This document shows, piece after piece, positions 5,611-6,174 of a DNA stretch of 6,174 nt. Source of the DNA: an uncultured Megasphaera sp. (lineage in GTDB: Bacteria; Bacillota; Negativicutes; Veillonellales; Megasphaeraceae); assembly GCA_937895695.1 (NCBI GenBank), contig CALBLM010000070.1:1-6174 (forward strand), read 5' to 3'. Within the stretch, counting starts at the first letter, position 1. Each line of letters begins with the position of its first letter. Both the position numbers and the translations under genes were made by a program. The notes beneath the pieces were generated by a model. The model was given only the letters and a program-made list of their open reading frames with translations, was not told where the DNA came from and searched no databases.

Positions 5611-6174
5611 GTGCTTAGAGTAGTAAATATTCGTACGGCTGTACCTATGAAAAAACAATTAGAAGCATTGATTGCTAAAAAATTGCGCTGCAGCGTAACG
5701 GATATTGAACGGATATGCATTGTACGCCGTTCGATTGATGCACGAAGAAAACCCCGTATTTATTTAGTATTTACGGTAGATGTTGTATTTCACGATGAAG
5801 ACAAAGTATGGCGGCGGTGTCGGGATCATAAGGATGTACGAAAAATTAAAGAGGACGTATTTATCCCGCCTGCATCGGGCAGTGAAAGTCTTTTACACCG
5901 ACCTGTGGTGATTGGGATGGGGCCGTCTGGTTTAGCAGCAGCGTTGATGCTAGCACAACGAGGGTATAAACCGATAGTATTTGAACGAGGCTGTGATATG
6001 GATACGCGCACAGCCCATGTTGAAGAATTTTGGCGGGGTGGTGCCTTTCGCCCAGATTCAAATGTGCAGTTTGGCGAAGGCGGTGCCGGTACGTTTTCAG
6101 ATGGAAAACTGACAACCCGGGTAAATCATCCTTTATTGCGGCATATACTGCAAATCTTGGTAGAGGCGGGAGCA
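5611..6174 (+). CDS. NAD(P)/FAD-dependent oxidoreductase, COG2509-like (3' end outside window)
   Basis: The first 188 codons of an uncharacterised FAD-dependent dehydrogenase; full-length relatives are about 530 residues. It starts at GTG 5611 behind GGAGAGG (5599-5605), 17 nt after cdaR, and reads open to the last base. Residues 1-90 form a small domain typical of this family, with VRRSIDARRKPRIYLVFTVDV at 38-58 resembling the conserved RSIDAR segment. The FAD-binding Rossmann fold follows: VVIGMGPSG (G102-x-G104-x-x-G107), with Glu125 at the end of the second strand (IVFERG) to hold the ribose. FGEGGAGTFSDGKLTTR at 154-170 is the strongest family signature. No signal peptide is seen, so it is probably cytosolic. 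Its substrate is unknown; placement in the cdaA-cdaR operon suggests a link to cell-wall or c-di-AMP physiology, but only by context. Confidence 0.9.
   Translation, partial: MLRVVNIRTAVPMKKQLEALIAKKLRCSVTDIERICIVRRSIDARRKPRIYLVFTVDVVFHDEDKVWRRCRDHKDVRKIKEDVFIPPASGSESLLHRPVVIGMGPSGLAAALMLAQRGYKPIVFERGCDMDTRTAHVEEFWRGGAFRPDSNVQFGEGGAGTFSDGKLTTRVNHPLLRHILQILVEAGA

Noticed and set aside
5826..6115. Two minus-strand frames opposite the oxidoreductase gene
   Set aside because: They are shadows of the + strand coding frame, which carries clear FAD-binding motifs and is open to the window end.

Overview
The window is a typical chromosomal housekeeping segment of a low-GC Bacillota. The combination of a pgk-tpiA cluster, a cdaA-cdaR operon followed by a COG2509-type FAD dehydrogenase, strong GGAGG ribosome-binding sites and TTG/GTG starts would fit the Negativicutes (Veillonella/Megasphaera/Dialister-like). 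That placement is inference from gene order and codon style; no rRNA or other taxonomic marker is present. All genes lie on the + strand. No mobile element, tRNA, rRNA or CRISPR array is visible.

Layout: (1) 1-1145 is the end of a glycolytic operon, with the 3' part of pgk, then complete tpiA, closed by a strong 15-bp terminator hairpin. (2) 1303-3070 is a phosphate-uptake unit: an extended -10 promoter, a DUF47/PhoU-like gene, and a PiT-family phosphate permease overlapping it by 8 nt, closed by a second hairpin. (3) 3088-3663 is a single-gene unit for an Rrf2-family regulator. It starts at a TTG codon behind GGGAGG, carries four clustered cysteines (probable Fe-S ligands), and has a small dyad over its promoter that could be an autoregulatory operator. 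It ends in a third hairpin. (4) 3627-6174 is a c-di-AMP operon: cdaA (diadenylate cyclase) and cdaR (YbbR-repeat regulator) abut exactly, and a COG2509-like NAD(P)/FAD-dependent oxidoreductase follows 17 nt later and runs off the end of the window.

The four units appear to be transcribed separately, since hairpins separate them and promoter-like elements precede units 2-4. I see no convincing undescribed system. The points most worth a second look are the Rrf2 protein's C-X6-C-X3-C-X3-C motif with its putative operator, a perfect 12-bp palindrome over the candidate cdaA promoter, and the redox enzyme placed where glmM follows cdaR in the classical cdaA-cdaR-glmM order.
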